A stretch of 64,000 bases of DNA. It comes from an uncultured bacterium (GTDB lineage: Bacteria > Bacteroidota > Bacteroidia > Bacteroidales > Bacteroidaceae). The position numbers and the translations under genes are program-made. Under the pieces are notes generated by a model. It searched no databases. It was not told the origin of the DNA and was given only the letters and a program-made list of their open reading frames with translations. Shown here piece by piece: positions 47,501 through 55,081 of this stretch (position 1 is its first letter; the number at the start of each line of letters is the position of its first letter). Where the stretch lies: NCBI GenBank assembly GCA_905215345.1, contig CAJMPR010000002.1, positions 186,001 through 250,000 on the forward strand, in the 5' to 3' direction.

Positions 47501-47758
47501 AACTATCAAAATAATGATTTCATGTTGCAGAACAGTCGATATATTCGTTTAAAATCATTGGTGATAGGCTATACTTTACCTAAGGTATGGACCAAGAGAG
47601 TTAAACTGGAAAAAGTCCGTGTGTTCTTCTCCGGTAACGATTTGTGGGAAGCGACAAGTATTAAGGATGGTTTTGATCCGGAAATGGGTGAGGTCTCCAA
47701 TAACTCCGGTTATCCGTTCAGCAGAACTTGGTCGTTTGGCGTGAATGTTGGTTTTTAA
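44510..47758 (+). CDS. SusC-like TonB-dependent outer-membrane transporter (second locus)
   Basis: 1082 residues: a long signal/N-terminal extension (about 1-42), a carboxypeptidase-regulatory-like domain (about 45-120; SVKGQVFESSGYPVIGATV), the TonB-box-like DEVVVVGYGTQ, plug (ATLTGSIEQVSSKALES, LIIIDGVPV, SASIYGAKAANGVILV) and barrel ending FGVNVGF. It imports oligosaccharides generated at the surface. No STN domain is visible between the signal peptide and the first beta domain, so direct signalling to an anti-sigma factor is unlikely. It is followed by susD after 31 bp. Confidence 0.95.
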   Translation: MKNNSLISLSERGAFTLVLVLAFLLGKNMPLYAEQRDVQAVQQSLSVKGQVFESSGYPVIGATVLEKGTSNGVTTDLDGNFTLKVASPKAVVVVSYIGFKSVEIPVSDKRISKIILKEDSELLDEVVVVGYGTQKKATLTGSIEQVSSKALESRAVTNVGLALQGQTPGLVVNRTSARPGNEGLSFQIRGATSVNGGSPLIIIDGVPVVNDTSFQNMNSDDIESISVLKDGSASIYGAKAANGVILVTTKKGKGKVNVDYSFNMRFSTPGVTSYSPTMSEYATMWIEANKEEKIPYWWAWISEENMSKMQQGIEGIYPTQYYGDIFIGNANRIEEMFATRFSYQHNLSIAGSTDKTEYRISAAYADNQANLATAYDGQKQINLRLNYGVKMTNWLKLETSASMVKTDTESPSVGLDGSLYGNDMPFFPAKNPYGQWYANFGTVGDRQTVAATSDGGRDSKSNLTTRVDMKAIVDIWNGISFEGMASFQNEEYRRERYVIPVQTYDWFGNPADNIITATKPSLIYPTDPGNIKVENNPGYLAQADNKLYQYYSALLKYNKTFGEVHNVSAMFGINAEKWTQKKLTTARENFEDSGVYDINLASGAQGNRGGKSHNGTYSYIAKVNYNYAEKYLLEFMGRRDGNSKFAAGHRFKNFGSFSLGWVFTQENFMKFITPVLDFGKLRVSYGSSGNDAGLGDYDYVSTISQGVMFLGNPIGSLVSTGLNNSGLISYTRTWEKVEQKNFGIDFAFLNNRLTANFDYFIKDNKGMLSKVTYPSVLGGEAPKTNSGHLNVKGWEVNLGWRDSAKDFSYFVNFNISNTKTMLKNLEGADTYTAGKNGTVNGYALNSFFLYRTDGFFKDQAEVDRYYALYKNGGAAITAVNQGTTTELRPGDVKRLDLNGDYKITGDGVGESDLQHLGDGDPHYVFGITAGGSWKGFDLNMLFQGVGKRYIMRSGWMAYPFYATYTNQNPNFLGQTWTEDNPNAKYPRLSTYTARSTWNYQNNDFMLQNSRYIRLKSLVIGYTLPKVWTKRVKLEKVRVFFSGNDLWEATSIKDGFDPEMGEVSNNSGYPFSRTWSFGVNVGF

Positions 47759-47789
47759 TTGATTCGGTTTACTGTTAAATGAAGAATAT

Positions 47790-49547
47790 ATGAAAAGAAT
47801 ATTATATACAATGACTTTGAGTATGCTGTTGGGACTCTCGTCTTGTGCAGATACTTTCCTTGATTTGAATCCGATGGATACTAGAACGGATGTAGTGTAT
47901 TTTAAGAAAGCTGCTGACTTTAAAGAATATGCCAATGGCTTTTATGGACAGTTATTAGGGTGGAAATCTTCTTATGGTTCTGTTTATGAATTTATGGATA
48001 ACTCAAGCGACTTGGCCGCAAATTCTTTCAGTTCATATGAACTGGGGCATGGAACGATTCAGATACCTACTAATGATACGCGTTGGAATAACTGCTATGC
48101 CAATATCCGCGCAGTTAATATTTTGCTGGAAAAAGCTAAGTCTTATCCGGGTAATCAGACAGATATTAAGCAATATCTTTCCGAGGCTTACTTCTTTCGT
48201 GCATATAACTATTTCTATTTGCTGAAGTTTTTTGGTGGAGTGCCTATTGTAACTTCTGTGCTTGACGTGAATTCTCCGGAACTGACAAATTCGCGTAATA
48301 GTCGGTATGAGGTAATAGACTTCATTTTGGCGGATTTGAATGAGGCTATCGCGGGATTACCTCAGGAACAGAATATACCAAGTACGGAAAAAGGACGTAT
48401 CAGTTATCATGGAGCTGAGGCATTCAAAGCGCGCGTATTGTTGTATGAAGCTACCTGGCGCAAATACAATGGTACATCTACCGATTTTGAGGGGTCAGCT
48501 AAACCCGCTTCCAATCAGGTAGAGACTTTTCTGGCTGAAGCGATAAGCTTGTGTGAAGATGTAATGACAAGTGGCAAATATGCTATCTGGAATTATAATA
48601 GTATCGGTAGCATGAGTAATATGAGTAGCCGTTATTTATTCTGCCTGGAAGATGCTGGTAGTAACCCGGCAGGTATGACAAAGAGTTCTAATAATGAATT
48701 TATTATTTATAGTGTTTATGATAAGAGCTTAAAACCCGGAGCTATCAATTTGAATCAATCTATCGTTAAGATGGACGCGAGTCGTAAACTGGTGGATATG
48801 TTTCTTTGTACAGATGGTTTGCCTATCAGTAAATCCCGAAAATTCCAGGGATATGCCAATCCTGGCGACGAGTTTAAGAATCGTGACTATCGAATGAAGT
48901 CTTATCTTTTTGAGGTGGCGTCTAATGTGGTTCTGAATGCAGGACGCTCAGGTTATACAGGTGCAAAGTTCCATAATCCGACACGTGCTAACATGGAAGA
49001 GTCTGCTAACTACCCTGTTCTTCGCTTGGCGGAAGTTTATTTAAATTATGCAGAGGCTGTTTACGAAAAGAATGGTGCTATAACAGACGAACAATTGAGT
49101 AAGTCGGTCAATTTTCTACGTAAGCGTGCGGGGATAGCAAATCTGACAAATGATTTGGTTACGAATAATGGTCTTGATATGTTGGAAGAAATTCGTCGCG
49201 AGCGGGCTATAGAGTTGTATATGGAAGGCTTTCGCTTTGATGACCTCAAACGTTGGGGAATTGCTGAAGCTTCGTTGAATGCATCCCGGTGTGGTATGAT
49301 TATAGGTAGTAAAAATTATCCTACTGTGTTTATTGATAATACTGGAGCTGCAACAAACAGATATAACAGCAATACATATGTATGGGGGGAGGAAACCATA
49401 GAAACACCGGTGGGTACGGTGAAGTGTATTGTAGTTGACAGCAAATCGAATTGTAAGGTAGCCAAAACACATTATTTGTGGCCAATTCCGCAACAGCAGA
49501 TTAATATGAACCCGAATCTGAAACAGAATCCGGGATACTCAAACTAA
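47790..49547 (+). CDS. SusD-like surface glycan-binding lipoprotein (second locus)
   Basis: 585 residues. It has a lipobox (LGLSSCADTFLDLNP), helical SusD N-terminal half (SEAYFFRAYNYFYLLKFFGGVPIV), the repeat-like LRLAEVYLNYAEAVYEKNG, and the C-terminal signature EEIRRERAIELYMEGFRFDD with the ending YLWPIPQQQINMNPNLKQNP. It is the lid of the SusC transporter just upstream. The ligand is unknown; neighbouring GH43, GH51, GH2, GH28 and lyase genes suggest an arabinose- and galactose-rich, uronate-containing glycan. Confidence 0.95.
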   Translation: MKRILYTMTLSMLLGLSSCADTFLDLNPMDTRTDVVYFKKAADFKEYANGFYGQLLGWKSSYGSVYEFMDNSSDLAANSFSSYELGHGTIQIPTNDTRWNNCYANIRAVNILLEKAKSYPGNQTDIKQYLSEAYFFRAYNYFYLLKFFGGVPIVTSVLDVNSPELTNSRNSRYEVIDFILADLNEAIAGLPQEQNIPSTEKGRISYHGAEAFKARVLLYEATWRKYNGTSTDFEGSAKPASNQVETFLAEAISLCEDVMTSGKYAIWNYNSIGSMSNMSSRYLFCLEDAGSNPAGMTKSSNNEFIIYSVYDKSLKPGAINLNQSIVKMDASRKLVDMFLCTDGLPISKSRKFQGYANPGDEFKNRDYRMKSYLFEVASNVVLNAGRSGYTGAKFHNPTRANMEESANYPVLRLAEVYLNYAEAVYEKNGAITDEQLSKSVNFLRKRAGIANLTNDLVTNNGLDMLEEIRRERAIELYMEGFRFDDLKRWGIAEASLNASRCGMIIGSKNYPTVFIDNTGAATNRYNSNTYVWGEETIETPVGTVKCIVVDSKSNCKVAKTHYLWPIPQQQINMNPNLKQNPGYSN

Positions 49548-49575
49548 ATATCTGAAATCATTAAGACGTATAATT

Positions 49576-50736
49576 ATGAGAAACTTAGTAAGAAATACAT
49601 TAAATATATTCATGCTTATTGGACTTTCTGTAGGGTTGTTCAGTTGTGAGCCTGAAGGTAAATATAAGGAATATGTGTATCCGGAGCCTGTGGTTGATGA
49701 AATTTATCCGACCAGTGGATATATTGCTTCTCAGGTTGCTATTACCGGAACGAACTTTGGTGACCGTACTGAACCTGTAAAGGTGTTCTTCGGTGGGATA
49801 GAAGTTACTAATATAATATCATGCAAGAATAATTGTATTATTGTGGAAGTTCCACAAGGTGCGCAAAGTGGTGATATCTCTTTACAGGTATGGATGTATA
49901 CATTGGAAACAGTAGGTAAATATACTGTAATTCCTACTCCTGAACTTAGCTCTATCTACTCTAATAATCTGAGTGGTGACAGTTTTGCCCGGGGCGGTGA
50001 TGAAGTGACTATTGTTGGTAGTGCCTTTGGCTCAGAGAAATCGGACATCAAAGTAACTATTAATGGCAAGACTGCTGAGATACTTTCGGTGATGGATAAT
50101 GAAATTAAAGTGAAGGTTCCGGAGAATTATGGTTCAGGTACAGTCGTTGTTACTGTAAGAGGATATGTACTGGAAGGGACGGCGCTTATTGATCCGAGTG
50201 CAACCGGGGATGTGACGAGATTATTTCTGAAGAACTACTGCCAGCCATTCCAGCGTGTAAACGCTGCCAATGAAACGGAATGGGACAACGCTTTATATTG
50301 GGTGAAGAATACTAACTTCAATGGTAATTCGCTACAGTTTACGGACGATGTACCTGATGGTATGCTGGCAATGGTAGGTGCAAATAATAAATGGGACGGT
50401 GCACTTTATCAGGTTACTTCATTGCCGGCAGGTACATATGAGGTTAATGTTGAAATAGTGGATAAACATACAGGTGGAGGACGATATGGAGCTGTATTCG
50501 GCGTAGTAAAAGGTGAAGGAGTATTTCCCGCTTTGACGGATGCAGGGAAGAAACCCTGGAATTTTGTAGATAAAACGGATGTGTTGTGTGAAATAAATCT
50601 ATTGGAAGAGGAGATTTATACGTTTACGAAGGAAATGATAATAACCGAAACGACTCCGGTAACCATTGGTTTTGCAACAATGTTGGGAAATGGTAACTAC
50701 GTGAAGGTGTCTGATATTAAGATTATTAGGAAATAA
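49576..50736 (+). CDS. IPT/TIG-domain surface glycan-binding lipoprotein (SusE-position)
   Basis: 386 residues. The lipobox GLFSCEPEGKYKEY has acidic residues after it, favouring surface export. Two IPT/TIG immunoglobulin-like domains follow (about 38-115, IYPTSGYIASQVAITGTNFGD; about 122-200, ARGGDEVTIVGSAFGSEKSD), then a C-terminal beta-sandwich of about 175 residues that is homologous to the end of the next protein (DUF5013-like). The position right after susD is that of SusE/SusF-type surface glycan-binding proteins: the TIG domains act as spacers and the C-terminal domain is the probable carbohydrate-binding site. 28 bp separate it from susD. Confidence 0.85.
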   Translation: MRNLVRNTLNIFMLIGLSVGLFSCEPEGKYKEYVYPEPVVDEIYPTSGYIASQVAITGTNFGDRTEPVKVFFGGIEVTNIISCKNNCIIVEVPQGAQSGDISLQVWMYTLETVGKYTVIPTPELSSIYSNNLSGDSFARGGDEVTIVGSAFGSEKSDIKVTINGKTAEILSVMDNEIKVKVPENYGSGTVVVTVRGYVLEGTALIDPSATGDVTRLFLKNYCQPFQRVNAANETEWDNALYWVKNTNFNGNSLQFTDDVPDGMLAMVGANNKWDGALYQVTSLPAGTYEVNVEIVDKHTGGGRYGAVFGVVKGEGVFPALTDAGKKPWNFVDKTDVLCEINLLEEEIYTFTKEMIITETTPVTIGFATMLGNGNYVKVSDIKIIRK

Positions 50737-50754
50737 ACTTTAAATTAATTCATT

Positions 50755-52152
50755 ATGAATAAACTATATTACTTGCTGATAGTATTACCTCTGATGCTGT
50801 TGACCTCTTGTGGAGAAGACGGACCGGAGGTGGTAAAGATAGGGTATCAGGAATCATCATTAACAACAACGGGGATTAATCCTGCACAAGGATATGTGGG
50901 AGAACAAATCGCTATTACAGGTACAGAATTTGGAAACTCTTCTGAATTTATGAAAGTGTATATTGGAGATTTTCAGGCAGAAATGGTTGCTTGTTCGGAT
51001 GAAAGGATCATAGTAAAAGTACCGGAAGAAGCGGTTAGTGGTAGAATAATCCTAGAGCTTTTAGGGAAGAAGATAGCAACAGACCTGAACTTTACGGTAC
51101 TTGATGTTCCAATCTTATCTATGGCATCGGCATTAACAGGTTATGCTGGTGATGAAATAACGATAACAGGTACGGGAATGCCGGCTACAGATAATAATCT
51201 GTCGGTTATGTTCGGTGATACAAAAGCAGAGATTACATCTTATGTAGTAGATAAAGAAGGAAATGCCACTTTAAAAGCGAATATGTCAAGAAGGCAATTG
51301 GCAGGAACAATTGATTTGGTAGTTAAAATGTTCGATAGGGAAATATTTAATAAGAAGTTCAAGGTTTTAGCTGCACCGATAGTCAATGTATATGATAATA
51401 GATTTGTAAAAGCCGGTGGTGAACTTATCATTACAGGTTCAGGATTCAGGGATTTTGTTGGTAATGTAAAGATTGATTTTAATGGTATGGTTGTTGAACC
51501 AGGTAAAGTAACGGATACAGCAATTATCGTTCAACTACCTGACGGTTATATGGGAGGAGAGGTAAGTGTGACTTTGGGTGATTTCCCTTCTGTTGAAATA
51601 GGTGAATTGCAAGTATTGAATATTGGTGATATAACTGAAAAGGTTCTGAAAAATAGTGCTCAGCCTTTTAAACCGATCGATGGTTATGTGGCAGGAACGG
51701 AGTGGACTACTGCGGCGGATTGGATTCTTGCCAACTATTCAGGTGAGAATTTACAGTTCACAGAGAGTGTTTCGGATGGCTTATTGGCATTTCGTGCCAG
51801 TAATCTAGACGCAAAGGTTTATCAGATAGTAACTCTGCCGAAAGGAAAATATAGATTTACTTTGGATATAGCAGAGTGTTCGACGACAGGAGGACGATTT
51901 GGCGTGATATTTACTGTAACAAAAGGAAAAGCAACGATTCCGAATATAGAGGATAAGAAGCCTTGGTATTTTGTTAACGATTCCGATGTCTTAGCTTATT
52001 ACCGAATCACAGATACGCAAGGCGCCAATCAACAAAGAGAAGTGATGTTGACTCTGACCGAGGATATGGAGATGACAATTGGATTTGTCATTCAATTACT
52101 TAATCAGGGAACTGTGAAACTATCATCCATTAAGGTTACGATGGAGCAATAG
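50755..52152 (+). CDS. IPT/TIG-domain surface glycan-binding lipoprotein (SusF-position)
   Basis: 465 residues. The lipobox LLTSCGEDGPEVV is acidic after the cysteine. It has three IPT/TIG domains (starting near INPAQGYVGEQIAITGTEFG, TGYAGDEITITGTGMP and VKAGGELIITGSGFRD), one more than the preceding protein. The C-terminal domain (about 285-465) shares order and motifs with that protein: LKN..QPF, LQFT..V.DG, GGR.G..F.V.KG, KPW.FV. The pair therefore looks like a duplication that then gained or lost a spacer domain. It is probably a second surface glycan-binding protein reaching further from the membrane. The ligand is unknown. Confidence 0.83.
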   Translation: MNKLYYLLIVLPLMLLTSCGEDGPEVVKIGYQESSLTTTGINPAQGYVGEQIAITGTEFGNSSEFMKVYIGDFQAEMVACSDERIIVKVPEEAVSGRIILELLGKKIATDLNFTVLDVPILSMASALTGYAGDEITITGTGMPATDNNLSVMFGDTKAEITSYVVDKEGNATLKANMSRRQLAGTIDLVVKMFDREIFNKKFKVLAAPIVNVYDNRFVKAGGELIITGSGFRDFVGNVKIDFNGMVVEPGKVTDTAIIVQLPDGYMGGEVSVTLGDFPSVEIGELQVLNIGDITEKVLKNSAQPFKPIDGYVAGTEWTTAADWILANYSGENLQFTESVSDGLLAFRASNLDAKVYQIVTLPKGKYRFTLDIAECSTTGGRFGVIFTVTKGKATIPNIEDKKPWYFVNDSDVLAYYRITDTQGANQQREVMLTLTEDMEMTIGFVIQLLNQGTVKLSSIKVTMEQ

Positions 52153-52178
52153 GAATTGTAGAATAATTTAAAACCGAG

Positions 52179-53480
52179 ATGAAAATGAAAAAGATATATT
52201 TCTTAATGGCTGCTTTTGTATGCCTTACCCTGTCTTGTGGAGACGGTATGAATTTACCACCGGTAGGTGTGGAAACTGATTTAAATAAGATTCCTTTGCC
52301 ATCTGATAATACTGATGACTTGATGAAAATTCCCTTGAAAGCAGAAACAGAGCCAATGAACCATTGTGGAGCTCTGCATACACCGGAAGATTTTCAACGT
52401 ATTAAAGAGAACGAAAATGTTGACCCTTGGAAAAGCGGACTTCAATTATTGAGAAACAGTTGGCATGCACAGTTAAATTATTCTCCAAATCCACAAGTGG
52501 ATATCAGGCGAGGAGTAAGTGGTGATGAAAATTATATGATTGCAGCAAAAGATGTTGCATCTGCTTATCAGATGGGGCTTCGGTACCATTTAGGCGATGG
52601 AGATGTGTATGCGGACAAAGCAATAGAGATAATGAATGGTTGGGCAACGACTTGTACTTTAGTTACAGGTAATACTAACTTGGCTTTGGCAGCAGGGTTA
52701 TATGGTTATGAGTTTGCTGTAGCTGGAGAATTAATACGAGATTACTGGATTGCAAAAGATGAAGTCGAGTTCAAGAGATATCAGAAATGGATGGTCGATA
52801 TATTTTATACGGGAAATCATGATTTCTTAATTAATCACTTCGGCACTCCACCGTTGCACTACTGGGCTAACTGGAGTCTTTGTAATCTTGCATCAATGTT
52901 AGCTATCGGTATTCTTGCAGATCGTCGTGATATTTATAATGAAGCAATAGAGCATTTGCAAATAGGTGAGACAAGTGGTAGAATGACAAATGCTATTTAT
53001 CATGTCTTTGACGGTGAGTATGCGAATTTTGCCCAGTGGCAAGAGAGTGGTCGTGATGCCGGACATACATTTTTATGTCAGGGATTGATGGGGACAATCT
53101 GCCAATTGACATGGAATCAGGGAGATGACTTCTTCGGATATAATGATAATATGTTCTTAAAGGCATGTGAATATAATGGGCGCTATCATGTGGCGGGTTT
53201 AAATGTACCTTATGTTGAATATATTAGAGAATATAAAGGCAATTGGGGTATTGATTACGAACCACATCCAACGATAGCAGATCGTGGAGATGGGGCTGGG
53301 CCGATATGGGCTGTTGCCTATTATCATTATACTAAAGTGAAAGGTGTAGAAGCAGAGAAATGCCAATATACTAAGATGGGTACTGACAAGAGCTTTCCTG
53401 AAGGTGGCGGTGGAAACTATGGCAGTAACAGTGGTGGGTATGACCAGTTGGGCTTTGGAACACTGATGTATGCACGATAA
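52179..53480 (+). CDS. Alginate-lyase-superfamily polysaccharide lyase, lipoprotein (PL38-like?)
   Basis: 433 residues with a lipobox (LTLSCGDGMN) and an (alpha/alpha) barrel of the alginate_lyase superfamily. Supporting stretches are PEDFQRIKENENVDPWKSG, PPLHYWANWSLCNLASML and AQWQESGRDAGHTFLCQG, the last typical of this fold. Members cleave mannuronan, glucuronan or other uronate polymers by beta-elimination. The overall look suggests PL38, known from gut Bacteroides, but I cannot confirm the family by eye. It stands between the surface binding proteins and a GH28, so it is probably the surface endo-acting enzyme of this locus. A hairpin terminator follows. Confidence 0.78.
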   Translation: MKMKKIYFLMAAFVCLTLSCGDGMNLPPVGVETDLNKIPLPSDNTDDLMKIPLKAETEPMNHCGALHTPEDFQRIKENENVDPWKSGLQLLRNSWHAQLNYSPNPQVDIRRGVSGDENYMIAAKDVASAYQMGLRYHLGDGDVYADKAIEIMNGWATTCTLVTGNTNLALAAGLYGYEFAVAGELIRDYWIAKDEVEFKRYQKWMVDIFYTGNHDFLINHFGTPPLHYWANWSLCNLASMLAIGILADRRDIYNEAIEHLQIGETSGRMTNAIYHVFDGEYANFAQWQESGRDAGHTFLCQGLMGTICQLTWNQGDDFFGYNDNMFLKACEYNGRYHVAGLNVPYVEYIREYKGNWGIDYEPHPTIADRGDGAGPIWAVAYYHYTKVKGVEAEKCQYTKMGTDKSFPEGGGGNYGSNSGGYDQLGFGTLMYAR

Positions 53481-53497
53481 AATAAAGTATAAAAGAA

Positions 53498-53583
53498 GGT
53501 GTGTCAAAACATCGATTGATATCTCATTCTGTTTTGAGCGAAGCTAATGACAGTTAAAATTCATTTTGACACACCCTCTTTTA
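53498..53583 (+). terminator. Long hairpin after the lyase gene
   Basis: GGTGTGTCAAAA (53498-53509) and TTTTGACACACC (53564-53575) are a perfect 12-bp inverted pair with a 54-nt loop that can itself fold (CAAAAC/GTTTTG), followed by CTCTTTT. It is probably a terminator or RNA processing site between the susC-to-lyase block and the GH28-to-GH2 block. Confidence 0.65.
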
Positions 53584-53608
53584 GTTTGTAATTGAAAGAT
53601 ATAATAGG

Positions 53609-55033
53609 ATGAGGAAATATATACTATTACTGTTTTTAACTCTGATAGAACATACGGTATTTGCTTCTGCAGGAAGTGAGTTAATAACTTGGATTGCTCC
53701 TCAAGGGGTTGATCTGAATGATGATTTTACAGTTCGGGTCCGCCGGCAAGGACAGGAATGGACTGCTTTGTCTACCTATTTGGCAAAAGTAGATGAAGTG
53801 AGAGAAACAAGACATCGTGTTGAAAATGCTTCTATGGCAACTTTTGATTTTTCTGGAATCGTAGAAGTGGCTGTAACCTATAATCGGGGAAAAGTAAATA
53901 CTGCAAGAGTGCGCCCTCTTTCATATAATATCCCGTTTCAGATAAAAGAAAATACAGTCTACTTTTCTTTGAGCCGTCCGGGGAACTTATCAGTGGAGGT
54001 GAATGGAGATATATTCCATAATCTGCATTTATTCGCGAATCCACTGGAAACAAATATTCCCGATAGGAATGACCCGAATGTAATTTACTATGGTCCGGGA
54101 GTACATACTGTAGATAATGGGGAATTGAGAGTGCCGTCCGGAAAAACTGTATATTTGGCTGGTGGGGCTGTATTGATGGGGCGTGTGGTTATGGAGAATG
54201 TACAAGATGTTAAACTAATAGGGAGAGGAATTATTAACTATACGGTTAAAGGTGGTATTCAGATAAGGAATTCCCATAATATTTATGTAGAAGGTATTAT
54301 TGCTACACAGTGTGCAACGGGTGGTTCGGAAGATGTGACAATTCGTAATGTAAAAAGTATCAGCTATTATGGATGGGGTGACGGTATGAATGTTTTTGCC
54401 AGTAATAATGTTTTGTTTGATGGGGTCTTCTGTCGTAACTCAGATGATTGTACTACTGTATATGGTACTCGCTTTGATTATGTAGGGGGATGTCGTAATA
54501 TCACAATGAAGAATGCGACACTTTGGGCGGATGTGGCTCATCCTATTTTTATCGGAATTCATGGCAATACGAAAGAACCGGAAGTACTGGAAAATCTGAG
54601 TTATATTAATATAGACATATTAGATCATAGGGAAAAACAGATAGACTATCAGGGTTGCCTGGCTATAAATGCCGGAGATAACAACCTAATTCGTAAAGTT
54701 CGTTTCGAGAATATTCGTATAGAAAATTTCAGAGAAGGTCAGTTAGTTAATTTGCGCATCTTCTATAATAAGAAATATTGTACGGCCCCGGGACGAGGAA
54801 TTGAAGATGTCCTGTTTAAAGATATATCTTATGAGGGAGAGAATGCCAACTTGTCAATTATTGAAGGATATAATGAAGAACGGCAAGTAAAGAACATCCG
54901 TTTTGAAAATTTGCGTATTAATGGGAAATTGATTTCTGACGATATGCCTAATAAACCGGCATGGTATAAAACTTCCGACATGGGCGGAATATATATAGGG
55001 CCTCATGCAGAAGATATTATTTTCCGGAAATAA
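53609..55033 (+). CDS. GH28-family polygalacturonase-like glycosidase, second copy
   Basis: 474 residues with a signal peptide (to about residue 20). An N-terminal beta domain resembles that of the GH28 at 34645 (DDFTVRVRRQGQEW; HNLHLFANPLE), then a beta-helix with KTVYLAGGAVLMGRV, LIGRGIINYTV, GWGDGMNVF, NSDDCTTV, FIGIHGNT and NLRIFYNKK. The Asp pair and His are kept, but TGDD has become NSDD and GGHG has become GIHG, so specificity probably differs from the other copy. The two belong to one subfamily although they lie in different loci. It would act on galacturonate- or similar uronate-linked units, together with the lyase before it. Confidence 0.86.
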   Translation: MRKYILLLFLTLIEHTVFASAGSELITWIAPQGVDLNDDFTVRVRRQGQEWTALSTYLAKVDEVRETRHRVENASMATFDFSGIVEVAVTYNRGKVNTARVRPLSYNIPFQIKENTVYFSLSRPGNLSVEVNGDIFHNLHLFANPLETNIPDRNDPNVIYYGPGVHTVDNGELRVPSGKTVYLAGGAVLMGRVVMENVQDVKLIGRGIINYTVKGGIQIRNSHNIYVEGIIATQCATGGSEDVTIRNVKSISYYGWGDGMNVFASNNVLFDGVFCRNSDDCTTVYGTRFDYVGGCRNITMKNATLWADVAHPIFIGIHGNTKEPEVLENLSYINIDILDHREKQIDYQGCLAINAGDNNLIRKVRFENIRIENFREGQLVNLRIFYNKKYCTAPGRGIEDVLFKDISYEGENANLSIIEGYNEERQVKNIRFENLRINGKLISDDMPNKPAWYKTSDMGGIYIGPHAEDIIFRK

Positions 55034-55081
55034 GTGTTTTGAAGATTAATTTATACTGTATTGAACATTAATGAAAATATC

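Noticed and set aside
53498..53583. Remnant of an insertion sequence or MITE
   Set aside because: The 12-bp inverted ends are followed by a T-run and there is no target duplication or transposase remnant; a terminator is the simpler reading, though a repeat family cannot be excluded.
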